Part shown: one piece after another, positions 37,650-46,831 of the stretch
Numbering within the stretch: position 1 is the first letter of the stretch
Layout of the letters: each line of letters begins with the position of its first letter
DNA from: Desulfonauticus sp.
Lineage (GTDB): Bacteria > Desulfobacterota > Desulfovibrionia > Desulfovibrionales > Desulfonatronovibrionaceae
Direction of reading: 5' to 3'
DNA: 64,000 bases
NCBI GenBank assembly: GCA_030950395.1
Contig: JAUZRP010000014.1
Location: 1-64,000 of the forward strand
The notes under the pieces: model-generated
Databases searched by the model: none
What the model saw: the letters and a program-made list of their open reading frames with translations, nothing else
Told to the model about the DNA's origin: nothing
Made by a program: the position numbers and the translations under genes

Positions 37650-37718
37650 AACTGCGAAAAATATTTTTCGCTTAGGTACACGTTTAACAATAACATAAAT
37701 TTTAGGCTTTTGCAGTTA
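37650..37718 (+). repeat. Dispersed element, copy G (short form) with perfect palindrome
   Basis: Begins AACTGCGAAAAA and ends AAATTTTAGGCTTTTGCAGTTA, the family terminus, but lacks most of the core (69 bp). It contains the perfect 18-bp palindrome GCGAAAAATATTTTTCGC (37654-37671). Its right end overlaps the ruvX stop codon, so the last base pairs of ruvX are element-derived or the insertion occurred exactly at the stop. The palindrome could act as a hairpin in the ruvX transcript. Confidence 0.72.
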
Positions 37719-38144
37719 TATGTTGCTCTTAGTGTTTTGTAAAAAATATTGTTCTAAAATTACACTCGCTGCCAATTGATCAATGAGTAATTTTTTCTTT
37801 TTTTTATTTTTTAAATTTAAGGCAGATAATTTTTTTTCTGCTTCAAAAGAAGTATATCTTTCATCTATTTGTAAAATAGGTAAATTTACTTCTTTTTTTA
37901 ATTTTTTAGTAAAATTTAATACCTGTTTAGTGGTAAGAGATGGTTCTCCATTCAAATAATAGGGAATGCCAATAACAATTTTGTCTATTTTTTCTAAAGC
38001 AATTATTTCTTTTAATGTAGTAAATAGGGATTGATTATCTGTTTTTATTAGAGTTTTATAAGGAACAGCTATTTTGAGCTCTTCGTTGCCAATGGCCAGG
38101 CCAATTCGTTTTAGACCATAATCTATAGCCAGTATTTTTGCCAT
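37716..38144 (-). CDS. ruvX: RuvX/YqgF-family RNase H-fold nuclease
   Basis: Putative pre-16S rRNA nuclease or Holliday-junction resolvase homologue, 142 aa. It has ILAIDYGLKRIGLAIG with the first catalytic aspartate, KIVIGIPYYLNGEPS, and LQIDERYTSFEAEKKL. Two Lys-rich stretches near the C-terminus (NLKNKKKKKLL) are somewhat unusual. It is upstream of mltG on the same strand. Confidence 0.92.
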   Translation of the reverse strand: MAKILAIDYGLKRIGLAIGNEELKIAVPYKTLIKTDNQSLFTTLKEIIALEKIDKIVIGIPYYLNGEPSLTTKQVLNFTKKLKKEVNLPILQIDERYTSFEAEKKLSALNLKNKKKKKLLIDQLAASVILEQYFLQNTKSNI

Positions 38145-38214
38145 ATTTAACTTGTCCTAATCTGCGCATTTATAAAATTGCTCAGTAGAAATTGTTTTTA
38201 GTAGAAGCAATTGT

Positions 38215-39093
38215 TTAATCTGCGTCCACTTTTACGTTAAGTAATTTTATAAGCTCAAAAGGATTGTTTTCTCGCATTAAACGTCCTAGTGGTAATGGTT
38301 TGTCTGGTTTTATGGATATGGTGATTTCGTCTGGATTGTCTATAAAGTCTATAAATTCATCCAAAGCCTCTTTAATAATTTTGTTATTTGTTGCTGCTAT
38401 TTGTTTTTTTATATTTTCTTCAATTTCTTTTTTAAGTTGTTTTACTGTTTTGTTTTGTTGTTTGGCTTGTAATTTTAGAATTCTTTCTACTAGAGAATCA
38501 TCTTCATATTTTATTTTTAGTTTATAGAGTATAACCTGAGGATAAGTAAAAATAAGAGCTCCCACTTTATTTGGGTCTAGATCTAAATTGCCAAGAACAA
38601 AATTAATTTTTAAATCTCCAAGTTCATCGGCCCCAATTTTAAATTTGTCCAGTTTTAATTTCTTATCGTCTTTATCATAATGATATTTTATAGAATAATT
38701 TAGAGATAACTTATCTTTATAGCCTAAATCTGTTAAAGTTTTCTTCATTGCTGGATCTTTGATTTGATTAATGGGCAAGGATAATCCTTCTACCTCAAGG
38801 TTTAAAAAAGTGGGAGGGCTAGATTTGTCGTCAAAATCATAGATAGAGATTTCTTTTATAGTAAATTTATTGTTAGAATTTACAGGCGATACCTCAACGT
38901 TATAAATATGAATATCAGAACTAAATAGATTTACGCTTACGTCTTTGTAATCTATATGGGCAACGTTGGCCATTTTTGCTATTTCTCTGTTGATTTTTTC
39001 CTCTGCTTTTTGTTTGGCGTAATTTTTTACTCCAATATAGGAGATAAGTAACAAAATAACTATTCCACTTATGATTAACTGTCTTTTTTTCAT
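38215..39093 (-). CDS. Membrane-anchored protein of unknown function
   Basis: Not recognised with confidence. A 292-aa protein with an N-terminal membrane helix (about 5-22, LIISGIVILLLISYIGV) and a periplasmic beta-rich domain (e.g. AHIDYKDVSVNLFSSDIHIYNVEV and LNLEVEGLSLPINQI) that vaguely resembles the N-terminal part of AsmA-like proteins. A coiled-coil-like Lys/Gln-rich helix follows (RILKLQAKQQNKTVKQLKKEI). AAAGGAG supports the start. Confidence 0.6.
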   Translation of the reverse strand: MKKRQLIISGIVILLLISYIGVKNYAKQKAEEKINREIAKMANVAHIDYKDVSVNLFSSDIHIYNVEVSPVNSNNKFTIKEISIYDFDDKSSPPTFLNLEVEGLSLPINQIKDPAMKKTLTDLGYKDKLSLNYSIKYHYDKDDKKLKLDKFKIGADELGDLKINFVLGNLDLDPNKVGALIFTYPQVILYKLKIKYEDDSLVERILKLQAKQQNKTVKQLKKEIEENIKKQIAATNNKIIKEALDEFIDFIDNPDEITISIKPDKPLPLGRLMRENNPFELIKLLNVKVDAD

Positions 39094-39190
39094 ATTGGAC
39101 TCTCCTTTTTAGGGGTTAGAAAAATTAGATTGTTTGGCTACACATTTCTAGATTTATATATAAAAACATAATTTTTTAGCAAGCAATTTT

Positions 39191-42100
39191 TTACACTTTA
39201 ATTTTTATTACATTTTCTTTAGTATTAGCATGTTTTATTTGTTTTACAAGATTTGTTTTCCACTTTGGTCCCCCTAGACATAATGCAAGATATTCTACAG
39301 TGTGTAAGACTGGATTTTTGTTTTTTAACATAATAAGACTTCTTTTAATCCCAATTTTACAGGAAGGACAACCAACTAATATGGGGGTATTTTTAGAGTA
39401 ATTGTTAATAAGTTGTTTGAGGTTTTCTTTTTTTTGGTCTCTTATCTTGTTGTAAATTTCTGGCGAGGTTATGGCTCCAAGTCCGCTTTCACCACAACAT
39501 CCCGGGCTAAGTTCTATAGGCACATTAAGATATTTGTTTAGATGTTGCATGTATATACTTGCAGCTTTGGTGGGCTTGATATTGGTCCATTCTTTATGGC
39601 AGGCAGCGTGATAAATAAGAGGAGTATTTTCTACGTGACAGAATTCAGGTAGTTTGTCTGTTAAGAACTGAAATATGTCCATATGATTTAAAGGAGTTTT
39701 TGGGGTATTTAGGTCATAAGTTTCAGTTGCTTCTCTGCAAGTACCACAGGAGGTTAGGAAGTAAGAGGGTTTTAAGGGAATAGAAGATAGTAGTTGCTCC
39801 AAAAAGGTCACGTTTTTTTCTCTTAGATGCAAAAAAGTTTGTTGGCAACCAGAACTAAGCAAGGGATAGCCACAACAGAGATGTTGAGGCGGAATAATCA
39901 CTCCATAGCCTGATTTTAATATTAAGTATAAACTGGCCAGGCCTATGTTTTTGTAAAAAATACCTGCTCCACATCCAGGGAAGTATAAAACCAAATCTTT
40001 TGGGGTTTCAGCAGGTAGAAAAATAAAGTGGTTATTGATGGCAATTGCTTCGTACAGGTTTATTATTTCTGTTTCTGGTCCTTTGTCTTTAAAGATAGGC
40101 GTTTGTATTTTTTGCCGCCAGAATTTGGGAATAAAGGGAATTAAATAATTTTGCGCTTTTTGGGCCAAACTCAAAAATTTTCCTGTTTTTAGGATGTAAC
40201 TTTCTGGTTTTTTGGCTATTTGAGAGAGTATTTTTTCTTTTAAAGGATGACCACTGGCTTTTTTTTCTACCAAAAGATTTCTAAGCATTAAGGTTACATC
40301 AGAGCTTTTTATTTTTACTGGACATACATGCGTGCATTTGCCGCAGGCAGTACAATGTTCTATAATTTGGCGTAATTTTACCAAAAGTTCAGGATCAGGT
40401 TCTCCTTTTAGGAGTTGAGTGTAATAGATAGCTTCTATCAAAGCCCCTAGAGTGATATTTTTATTTCTAGGATGAAATAACAATCCTTTTTCTGGAACAT
40501 ACATGGGACATACTTGTTTGCATTTGCCACATCTGGAACAGGTTTGAATATTAGTAAGTAAAGAGATTAAATCTTGTTTTTCTTTGTTGGGAAGAGCACT
40601 GTTTTTGATATCCTGGATAAGACGATTAAAGGAAAAGGTATAAGGCTCAACAGGCAGTTCTCTTTGCACTAATTTGTTGGGATTAAAGATGTTGTTGGGG
40701 TCTATGATACTCTTGTATTCTCGCAGGGCTTTTATTTTTTGCGATTCTAAAAAGCCTATTTTAGTTACCCCAATGCCGTGTTCGCCAGATATTTGCCCTT
40801 TTAATTCTAGCACCTTTGTAAATACTTTGTGAGCAGCTTCTTCTGCTTGTTTTAACATTTCTAGATCATTGGAATTAACAGGGATATTAACGTGACAATT
40901 GCCATCTCCTGCATGCATGTGGTTGGCAATTTCTATTCTACATAAGAAAAGTTCTTTTAGAATGTTAGATAACTGTTCTTTTAACTGGGGGTATCTGGAT
41001 TGTAGGTCTAAGAAAAAGAATTTTACTTGTAATTGAAAGTCTTGTTCAGATAACTCCTGTTTGGTGATTTTGCCTTTTAAAATCTTAGCACAGACATCTA
41101 ATTCCATTTGGATAAATTCATCACCCACATCTACCCCGGGTAAATTTTGCACCTTTTGTAAGGCCTGTCTGTAGGCTTTTGCCAGATAGTAAAGATTTAG
41201 ATTTTCTAAAAAATCAGCAAATTTTGGAATGGCTTTTAAAGGAATAACGACGTCTTCGTTAATTTTAAATCCGCTGGTGCGTTTGGTAATGGCTGCCAAT
41301 TTGTGCCTATCTTCCCAGAAGAGTTCAGCTTCTTTGTCGTTTTGAGCTACAAAGACATCTACTCCTTCGTACAGGGAAGATATCTCCTCAATTTTATTTA
41401 CAGCCTCATCTAAGGCCTCTGGATAATCAGAATCAAGCTGAATTAATAATACAGATATAGGTTCGCCTTCATATTGGCTTGATTTTTTTTGATATTCTAT
41501 AGCTTGAACGTATTTGGAACCAAATTCTTCTAGGGCAGATACTTTTACCAAATCTCCTTGTTTTCGAATTTGATCTCTTAAACCAACTATATCACCTATA
41601 ACATAGGTGGCATTTATCATTGATTTGCCATAAAATTCTAAACAAAGGGTACGAGAGAATTTTGGTTTTGGATATAAAACAAAACATATTTCTGTAATTA
41701 CCCCATCCACACCTTCTTTTTGAATGCCAGGAAGACCGCCTAAATATTTGTTGGTAACATCTTTACCTAAACCAGGACTTCTTATGTCACTGCCTTTTAA
41801 TCTAATAACTTCTTTTAGACGCCCCTGTTCGTTGTATATTTCAAAAATAGCAATTTCTTCAGGAAGTATTTTGTGTCGCGGATGATTTCTTCTTTTAACT
41901 TCTATTTGTTCTCCTGTAGGCAAGATCATTTTATAGCTTAGAATATTGTCTAATGTTGTGCCATATTCAAAAGCATAAGGTCCGCCTGCATTTTCTGAAA
42001 CATTGCCTCCTAAGGAAGAAGCTGCTTTTGAAGCTGGATCTACGGTAAATAATAAATTGTGTTTTTTAGCTGCATTTATAGCATCTAACGTTATTACACC

Positions 42101-42727
42101 TGCCTGGGCACATAAATATAATTTTTCTGAATTAATAGTTAGAATTTTATTCATTCTGGTAAGGTTGATAATGACCGAACGTCTGCCGGCAGGCACGGCT
42201 CCTCCAGTCAATCCAGAACCCCCACCTCTTGGAATCAGAGAAAAATGAAGTTCGTTAGCGAGTTGAATAATTTTTTTTATCTGTTGGGTGGAAGTGGGAA
42301 AAAGGACCATCAAAGGAAGTTCCATCCTGAGATCAGTAGCATCTGTAGAGCACTCTGCGATAACATTTGGCTCTAGAGAAATTTGATCTTTAGCTAAAAA
42401 AGTATTTAGTTTTTTTACCAGAATTTGTTTAAAATTTTCATCCTTTTTGAATTCGTTCCAGTAGTTTTCTAGACAGGTAAAAATAATTTCGTAGTATTCT
42501 GAAGATAAACTGTTTTTTTCTGATTCTAGGCGGGAAAACACGCTTTCTTTGACCAATTCTGGTTTAATGAAAGGATTATAACGAATAATAAAAATTTCAG
42601 CAGCCAGACTTAAGGCAAGCTCCTGCACACTTTCTGGCCAGGCTTTAAATTGAGGTAAGTTCAGTTTTAAAACTCGTTTAACCAATCTTTCTGTGGCTAA
42701 AGATATGTGTGGGCTACGTTTAGTCAT
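39191..42727 (-). CDS. FAD- and Fe-S-containing oxidoreductase, D-lactate dehydrogenase-like
   Basis: A 1178-aa fusion. The N-terminal FAD_binding_4 domain has FSLIPRGGGSGLTGGAVPAGRR. An FAD-oxidase C-terminal domain follows (HMHAGDGNCHVNIPV, GQISGEHGIGVTK). Two [4Fe-4S] motifs come next, CSRCGKCKQVCP and CTACGKCTHVCP, then a GlpC/HdrD-like part with cysteine-rich CCG motifs (CGAGIFYKNIG, CCGYPL, CCGESG). Such proteins oxidise D-lactate or similar 2-hydroxy acids and pass electrons to quinones or other carriers. Lactate use would fit a sulfate reducer, though the substrate is inferred. It is monocistronic, with AAAGGAG before the start. Confidence 0.92.
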   Translation of the reverse strand: MTKRSPHISLATERLVKRVLKLNLPQFKAWPESVQELALSLAAEIFIIRYNPFIKPELVKESVFSRLESEKNSLSSEYYEIIFTCLENYWNEFKKDENFKQILVKKLNTFLAKDQISLEPNVIAECSTDATDLRMELPLMVLFPTSTQQIKKIIQLANELHFSLIPRGGGSGLTGGAVPAGRRSVIINLTRMNKILTINSEKLYLCAQAGVITLDAINAAKKHNLLFTVDPASKAASSLGGNVSENAGGPYAFEYGTTLDNILSYKMILPTGEQIEVKRRNHPRHKILPEEIAIFEIYNEQGRLKEVIRLKGSDIRSPGLGKDVTNKYLGGLPGIQKEGVDGVITEICFVLYPKPKFSRTLCLEFYGKSMINATYVIGDIVGLRDQIRKQGDLVKVSALEEFGSKYVQAIEYQKKSSQYEGEPISVLLIQLDSDYPEALDEAVNKIEEISSLYEGVDVFVAQNDKEAELFWEDRHKLAAITKRTSGFKINEDVVIPLKAIPKFADFLENLNLYYLAKAYRQALQKVQNLPGVDVGDEFIQMELDVCAKILKGKITKQELSEQDFQLQVKFFFLDLQSRYPQLKEQLSNILKELFLCRIEIANHMHAGDGNCHVNIPVNSNDLEMLKQAEEAAHKVFTKVLELKGQISGEHGIGVTKIGFLESQKIKALREYKSIIDPNNIFNPNKLVQRELPVEPYTFSFNRLIQDIKNSALPNKEKQDLISLLTNIQTCSRCGKCKQVCPMYVPEKGLLFHPRNKNITLGALIEAIYYTQLLKGEPDPELLVKLRQIIEHCTACGKCTHVCPVKIKSSDVTLMLRNLLVEKKASGHPLKEKILSQIAKKPESYILKTGKFLSLAQKAQNYLIPFIPKFWRQKIQTPIFKDKGPETEIINLYEAIAINNHFIFLPAETPKDLVLYFPGCGAGIFYKNIGLASLYLILKSGYGVIIPPQHLCCGYPLLSSGCQQTFLHLREKNVTFLEQLLSSIPLKPSYFLTSCGTCREATETYDLNTPKTPLNHMDIFQFLTDKLPEFCHVENTPLIYHAACHKEWTNIKPTKAASIYMQHLNKYLNVPIELSPGCCGESGLGAITSPEIYNKIRDQKKENLKQLINNYSKNTPILVGCPSCKIGIKRSLIMLKNKNPVLHTVEYLALCLGGPKWKTNLVKQIKHANTKENVIKIKV

Positions 42728-42966
42728 AGTTCTCCTTTATGTAATATATTGAAATTGTTGAATATTTAATTTCAAAAATTTAAAACAAAATAGCAAATAG
42801 AATTTTTTAGATGATTGTTGTAGTGACGTAAAAAGATAGACTAGTTTTTATTTGCAAAAAAAGCAAGAGTAAGAACAAGGGTAGATGTTGGGGATATTCT
42901 TGTCTGGCTTAAATTTTTTCTTGCCACCAGAAAATCATCTTGTTAATTTTCTAGATAGAGGATGTT

Positions 42967-43854
42967 ATGCACATTATATGGTCTTATGGAAGTTTATTAT
43001 TATCTGTATTTTTATGGGGAAGTTCTTTTATTGTTTTTAAAGTTGCCGTTAATTTTTATTCTCCATTGGTTATTATTTTTTTTAGAATGCTTATTGCCTC
43101 TTTAATTTTTTGTTTAATTTGGCCTAAAATTCGTCCCTCCAAAATAACTTTGGATGATTTAAAATTAATTTGTCTAATGTGTTTATTTGAACCTTGTTTA
43201 TATTTTCTACTTGAAGGATATGCTTTAAAATATACTTCAGCATCACAAGCATCTATTATCGTATCTACTTTGCCACTTATGGTGGCTACTGCCTCTTTTT
43301 TTATTTTAAAAGAGAAAGTAAATTTAAAAGTAATAATTGCTTTTTTGGTATCTATACTTGGTGTTATTGTTTTAACTTTTAATAGTGATGTTAATGTATC
43401 TAGTCAAAATCCTTTATTAGGTAATTTTTTAGAGTTATTAGCTATGGTTATGGCTACAGGTTATATTATTTTGGCCAGATATCTGGGGAGTAAATTTCAT
43501 CCTTTTTTTCTAGCTTTTGCTCAGGCTGCTTTGGGAACAATATTTTTTTTTCCTTTGGTTTTGTTGTTTGATAATTTTTTCTTGCTTAAGTTTTCTTTTT
43601 GGCCCTTTTTATCTGTGCTTTATCTCGGAGTTATGGTAACTTTTTTAGCTTATTCTCTATATAATTTTAGTTTAACCAGGATTCAAGCAGCGAAAGCAGC
43701 TGCGTTTACTAACTTTATACCTGCAGTTTCTATTATTTTAAGCTTTTTTTTACTGGGTGAACGTCTTAATTATAATCAGGTGCTTGGAGTTGTTTTAATT
43801 GTTGTAGGTATTATTAGTCAAAATTTTTCTTTTTCACGTTTTAAAAAACATTAA
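42967..43854 (+). CDS. EamA/DMT-family transporter
   Basis: A 295-aa inner-membrane protein with about ten helices in two repeated EamA halves: the first starts LLSVFLWGSSFIVFKVAV, the second LLGNFLELLAMVMATGYIILARYLG. Family members export amino acids or metabolites; no substrate can be assigned. The direct repeat AACATTAACTTG overlaps its stop codon. Confidence 0.92.
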   Translation: MHIIWSYGSLLLSVFLWGSSFIVFKVAVNFYSPLVIIFFRMLIASLIFCLIWPKIRPSKITLDDLKLICLMCLFEPCLYFLLEGYALKYTSASQASIIVSTLPLMVATASFFILKEKVNLKVIIAFLVSILGVIVLTFNSDVNVSSQNPLLGNFLELLAMVMATGYIILARYLGSKFHPFFLAFAQAALGTIFFFPLVLLFDNFFLLKFSFWPFLSVLYLGVMVTFLAYSLYNFSLTRIQAAKAAAFTNFIPAVSIILSFFLLGERLNYNQVLGVVLIVVGIISQNFSFSRFKKH

Positions 43855-43872
43855 CTTGCAAACATTAACTTG
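43847..43872 (+). repeat. 14-nt-period direct repeat at the end of the EamA gene
   Basis: AACATTAACTTG occurs at 43847-43858 and 43861-43872, overlapping the EamA stop. The 14-nt period is the same as for the different repeat at 9882-9907. Confidence 0.6.
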
Positions 43873-43952
43873 AAAAAATAAATTATTAACTCTTGTTAGT
43901 GTTATGTTAACTTTTTTCATATTTAAATTTAAGATTTAATAGGAGATAGACT

Positions 43953-44402
43953 ATGAAAGGAAATTTTATTTATTTGCTGTTGGGTATAATAGCTGGTTTT
44001 GTAGTTTCTGCTCAACCAGGAATGAATAGTGTGTTGGATAGAAAATTAGGTGGTCCTATTATTGCTTCTACTATTTCTTTTTTGGTAGGGAGTATTGCTT
44101 TGATTTTGTTAATAATGGTTTTACGAATTTCTTTGCCTGATTGGACAAGTATAAAGAGTGTTCCCTGGTGGGCTTGGTTAGGTGGGCTTTTGGGTGCTTT
44201 TTTTGTGATTATTACCGTTATCTTAGCCCCTAAGGTAGGGGCGACGACTTTAATGGCAGTAGTTTTGGCTGGTCAAGTAGTTGCTTCTTTGTTGTACGAT
44301 CAATTTGGACTTTTAGGTTTCCCAGTGCACCCTGTTAGTTTGTTGAGAATTATTGGGATTATTTTTATTTTTGTTGGGCTATATTTTGTAAATAAATTTT
44401 AA
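43953..44402 (+). CDS. DMT-family transporter of the YdcZ/DUF606 type
   Basis: A 149-aa membrane protein with about five helices, a half-size transporter. It shows the family start LLLGIIAGFVVSAQPGMNSVLDRKLGGPIIASTISF and the second-half ILAPKVGATTLMAVVLAGQVVASLLYDQFGLLGFP. Such proteins probably act as dimers. Substrate unknown. It lies between two other transporter genes in the same orientation. Confidence 0.9.
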   Translation: MKGNFIYLLLGIIAGFVVSAQPGMNSVLDRKLGGPIIASTISFLVGSIALILLIMVLRISLPDWTSIKSVPWWAWLGGLLGAFFVIITVILAPKVGATTLMAVVLAGQVVASLLYDQFGLLGFPVHPVSLLRIIGIIFIFVGLYFVNKF

Positions 44403-44486
44403 AAATTTTATGTTTTTGTAGAATGAAGAAATCATAAAAAGTAAAAAAACAATAACTTGAACTATAACTTGCCTAAGGATGGTATA

Positions 44487-45620
44487 ATGACAAAATCTCA
44501 ACGCAAAATGTATATTTTTCTTTTTGTATTAACTGTAGTCACTACTTTAGGATTTCAGGGATGGAGGATTTTGATTAATAATTTTGCTGTAGAAATAGTC
44601 AAAATAAACGGTCAGGAAATGGGGTTATTGCAATCTATTAGAGAAGTACCAGGTTTTTTGGCTTTGTTAGTGATTTATTTGCTTTTTATTTTCACAGAGC
44701 ATAGATTAGCAGCTTTATCTGTCATCATTTTAGGTATAGGTGTAGGTTTAACAGGTTTTTTCCCTTGTTTTTTGGGTCTTGTATTTTGCACTTTGCTTAT
44801 GTCTTTTGGTTTTCACTATTATGAAACTTTGAATCAATCTTTAACATTGCAATATTTTGATTTAAAACAAGCCCCCCTTGTAATGGGCAAACTAAAAGGT
44901 CTTGCTGCTTTAGTAAATATTATTACAGGAGTTATTGTTTTTGGATTGGCTTTTTGGTTAAATTATAAGCAAATGTTTTTAGTTTTGGGTGGGTTAACTG
45001 TTTTGGGTGGATTGTGGGCCTTGGTTCAGGATCCTTCAGACAAACAACTTCCTCCCCAACACAAAAAGATGATTTTAAGGAAAAAATATTGGCTGTTTTA
45101 CGTTCTAACTCTTTTTGCTGGAGCAAGGAGACAGATATTTGTTGCTTTTGCAGTTTTTTTGTTAGTAAAAAAGTTTCACTATTCTATACTTGAAATTTCA
45201 GTGCTTTTTGTTGTAAACAACGTTTTAAATTATTATTTTAGTCCTATTTTAGGTAAAGCTATTAATCGCTTTGGAGAGAGATGGATTTTAAGTTTAGAAT
45301 ATTTTTCTCTTATTTTTATTTTTTTAGTGTATGCTTTTGGAGAAAATAAATGGTTAATTGGAATAATGTATATTTTAGATCATATTTTTTTCAATTTCGC
45401 CATAGCAATTCGTTCTTTTTTTCAAAAAATAGCTGATCCTAAAGATATTGCCCCTAGTATGGCAGTTGGCTTTACAATTAATCACATTATCGCCGTTATT
45501 GTACCTGTAGTAGGAGGAGTTTTGTGGATGTATGATTATAGAATACCATTTATTGGAGGGGCTATTTTCAGTTTTATATCTTTATGTTTTGTTCAATTAA
45601 TTAAGTATAAGGGGGAATGA
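44487..45620 (+). CDS. Major facilitator superfamily transporter
   Basis: A 377-aa polytopic membrane protein, somewhat short for the MFS but with about eleven or twelve helices, and GLLQSIREVPGFLALLVIYLL and VMGKLKGLAALVNIITGVIVFG in the N-terminal half. The ORF track starts at TTG 44457; ATG 44487 has AAGGATGG at the correct distance and is preferred. Its TGA overlaps the start of the broken ATPase copy (ATGA). Substrate unknown. Confidence 0.87.
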   Translation: MTKSQRKMYIFLFVLTVVTTLGFQGWRILINNFAVEIVKINGQEMGLLQSIREVPGFLALLVIYLLFIFTEHRLAALSVIILGIGVGLTGFFPCFLGLVFCTLLMSFGFHYYETLNQSLTLQYFDLKQAPLVMGKLKGLAALVNIITGVIVFGLAFWLNYKQMFLVLGGLTVLGGLWALVQDPSDKQLPPQHKKMILRKKYWLFYVLTLFAGARRQIFVAFAVFLLVKKFHYSILEISVLFVVNNVLNYYFSPILGKAINRFGERWILSLEYFSLIFIFLVYAFGENKWLIGIMYILDHIFFNFAIAIRSFFQKIADPKDIAPSMAVGFTINHIIAVIVPVVGGVLWMYDYRIPFIGGAIFSFISLCFVQLIKYKGE

Positions 45621-46733
45621 TAAGAAAAATAAAATATAGAGGAGTATCATTTGTAGATAGAGAAGATGAAGAAAATTTTATTTTAGATAGATTAAAAGAA
45701 GAAGCAAATAATATTTTATTTATTTATGGACCGAAGTCTAGTGGCAAGACTAATTTTATAGAATACATAGTAGAGGAGAAGTTAAGTAAAAAGAGGGATA
45801 GATTTTATGTGAATTATATAAATTTTCGTGGTTATGCTTTGGTGAATTATTCTTCATTTTTAAATATATTTTCCCATCAGAGAGGAGCATAAGTCCTTTT
45901 TGGCTAAGATGTCAGATAAATTTAAGATAGCGTTTGGTAGTTTAAAGGGAGAAGTGAGTTTACCTGAAGAGGGAGTAAATTTTGCTATAAGTTTAAATTT
46001 GTGTGAGGCTATGGAGCGAAATGATTTGGATCCGTTTAAAGTGATATTTGAGATTTTAAAGAAGATAAAGAGCAAGGGTCGCATGCCAGTATTGATTATA
46101 GACGAGGTTCAGGAGTTAAAAGATATACATATGAATAGAGATATAAAGAAGAGATATCTTTTGACCGAGTTTTTTAAGTTTTTGCTGAGATTGACCAAAG
46201 AGACGCATTTAGCTCATATTATAGTTTTGACCAGTTCTTCTTTGTTTATTGATGAGATTTATAACAATTCTAAATTGGCTCAGACTAGTGAGTTTATTTT
46301 GTTTGATCACTTTAATTATGAAGTTATAAGAGAATGGTTAGAAGATGAAAGTTTTAGTTTGGCAGAGATAGATCTGGTGTGGGAATATTTTGGCGGTTGT
46401 CCTTTTAATATTCAGAGTTTACTTTCCAATAGAAATATTTTGCCTAATTTTGAGTTAAAGTCTTACTTAAATAGAGAAGCCATGTTGATGCGTGGTAAAA
46501 TTGATTTTACTATGATAGACTTAAAGACCAAGCCTAGACGAGAATATTTTATAGAGCTTATGAGGAAGATAATTAAAGATGATTATGTGTTAAGGGATTC
46601 TAATAATGATTTGCAGATAGAAGTGTTAAATATAGTAATAGACAAGGATATTTTATTTGTTAGGGCAGAGACAGGAGAGATCGTTTTTAATTTTCAGATA
46701 ATGAAAAAAGGAGCTGAGCTTTATTTGAATTAG
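45617..46733 (+). pseudogene. Frameshifted second copy of the archaeal-type ATPase
   Basis: Two consecutive ORFs (45617-45892, 91 aa, and 45900-46733, 277 aa) together cover the whole of the intact ATPase at 8752-9882 with high identity, including GPKSSGKTNFIEYIVEEKLSKKRDRF and VLIIDEVQELKDI. In the region matching NVYFFPIREENK a net loss of 5 nt shifts the frame. Read in the downstream frame the sequence continues P-I-R-E-E-H-K-S-F-L-A-K, so the break is one indel. The second ORF lacks the Walker A loop and is unlikely to act alone. Its 3' end is followed by TAAGCGTTAAGA-type repeats, like the intact copy. Confidence 0.88.
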
Positions 46734-46768
46734 CATTAAGCGCTAAGAGTTAAGCGTTAAGAGTTGAG
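46734..46768 (+). repeat. TAAGCGTTAAGA-type repeats after the broken ATPase copy
   Basis: ATTAAGCGCTAAGAG followed by TTAAGCGTTAAGAG: two imperfect copies about 14 nt apart, matching the AGCGTTAAGAAA repeats after the intact copy. The shared 3' tail suggests that the duplicated unit includes it. Confidence 0.65.
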
Positions 46769-46831
46769 TAAAGGGAAGTTATTGGATGTTTAAGGTTTAG
46801 AATTTAACCAAACAACTTTGAGGAGGTCAGT

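Noticed and set aside
43953-44402. The 149-aa DMT protein as a truncated EamA transporter
   Set aside because: Its sequence fits the naturally half-size YdcZ/DUF606 family along its whole length, so no truncation is needed.
45900-46733. Possibility that the 277-aa ORF is a separate functional ATPase
   Set aside because: It lacks the Walker A loop, starts at a TTG with no good ribosome-binding site, and continues the intact paralogue exactly after a single indel, so it is read as part of a frameshifted pseudogene.
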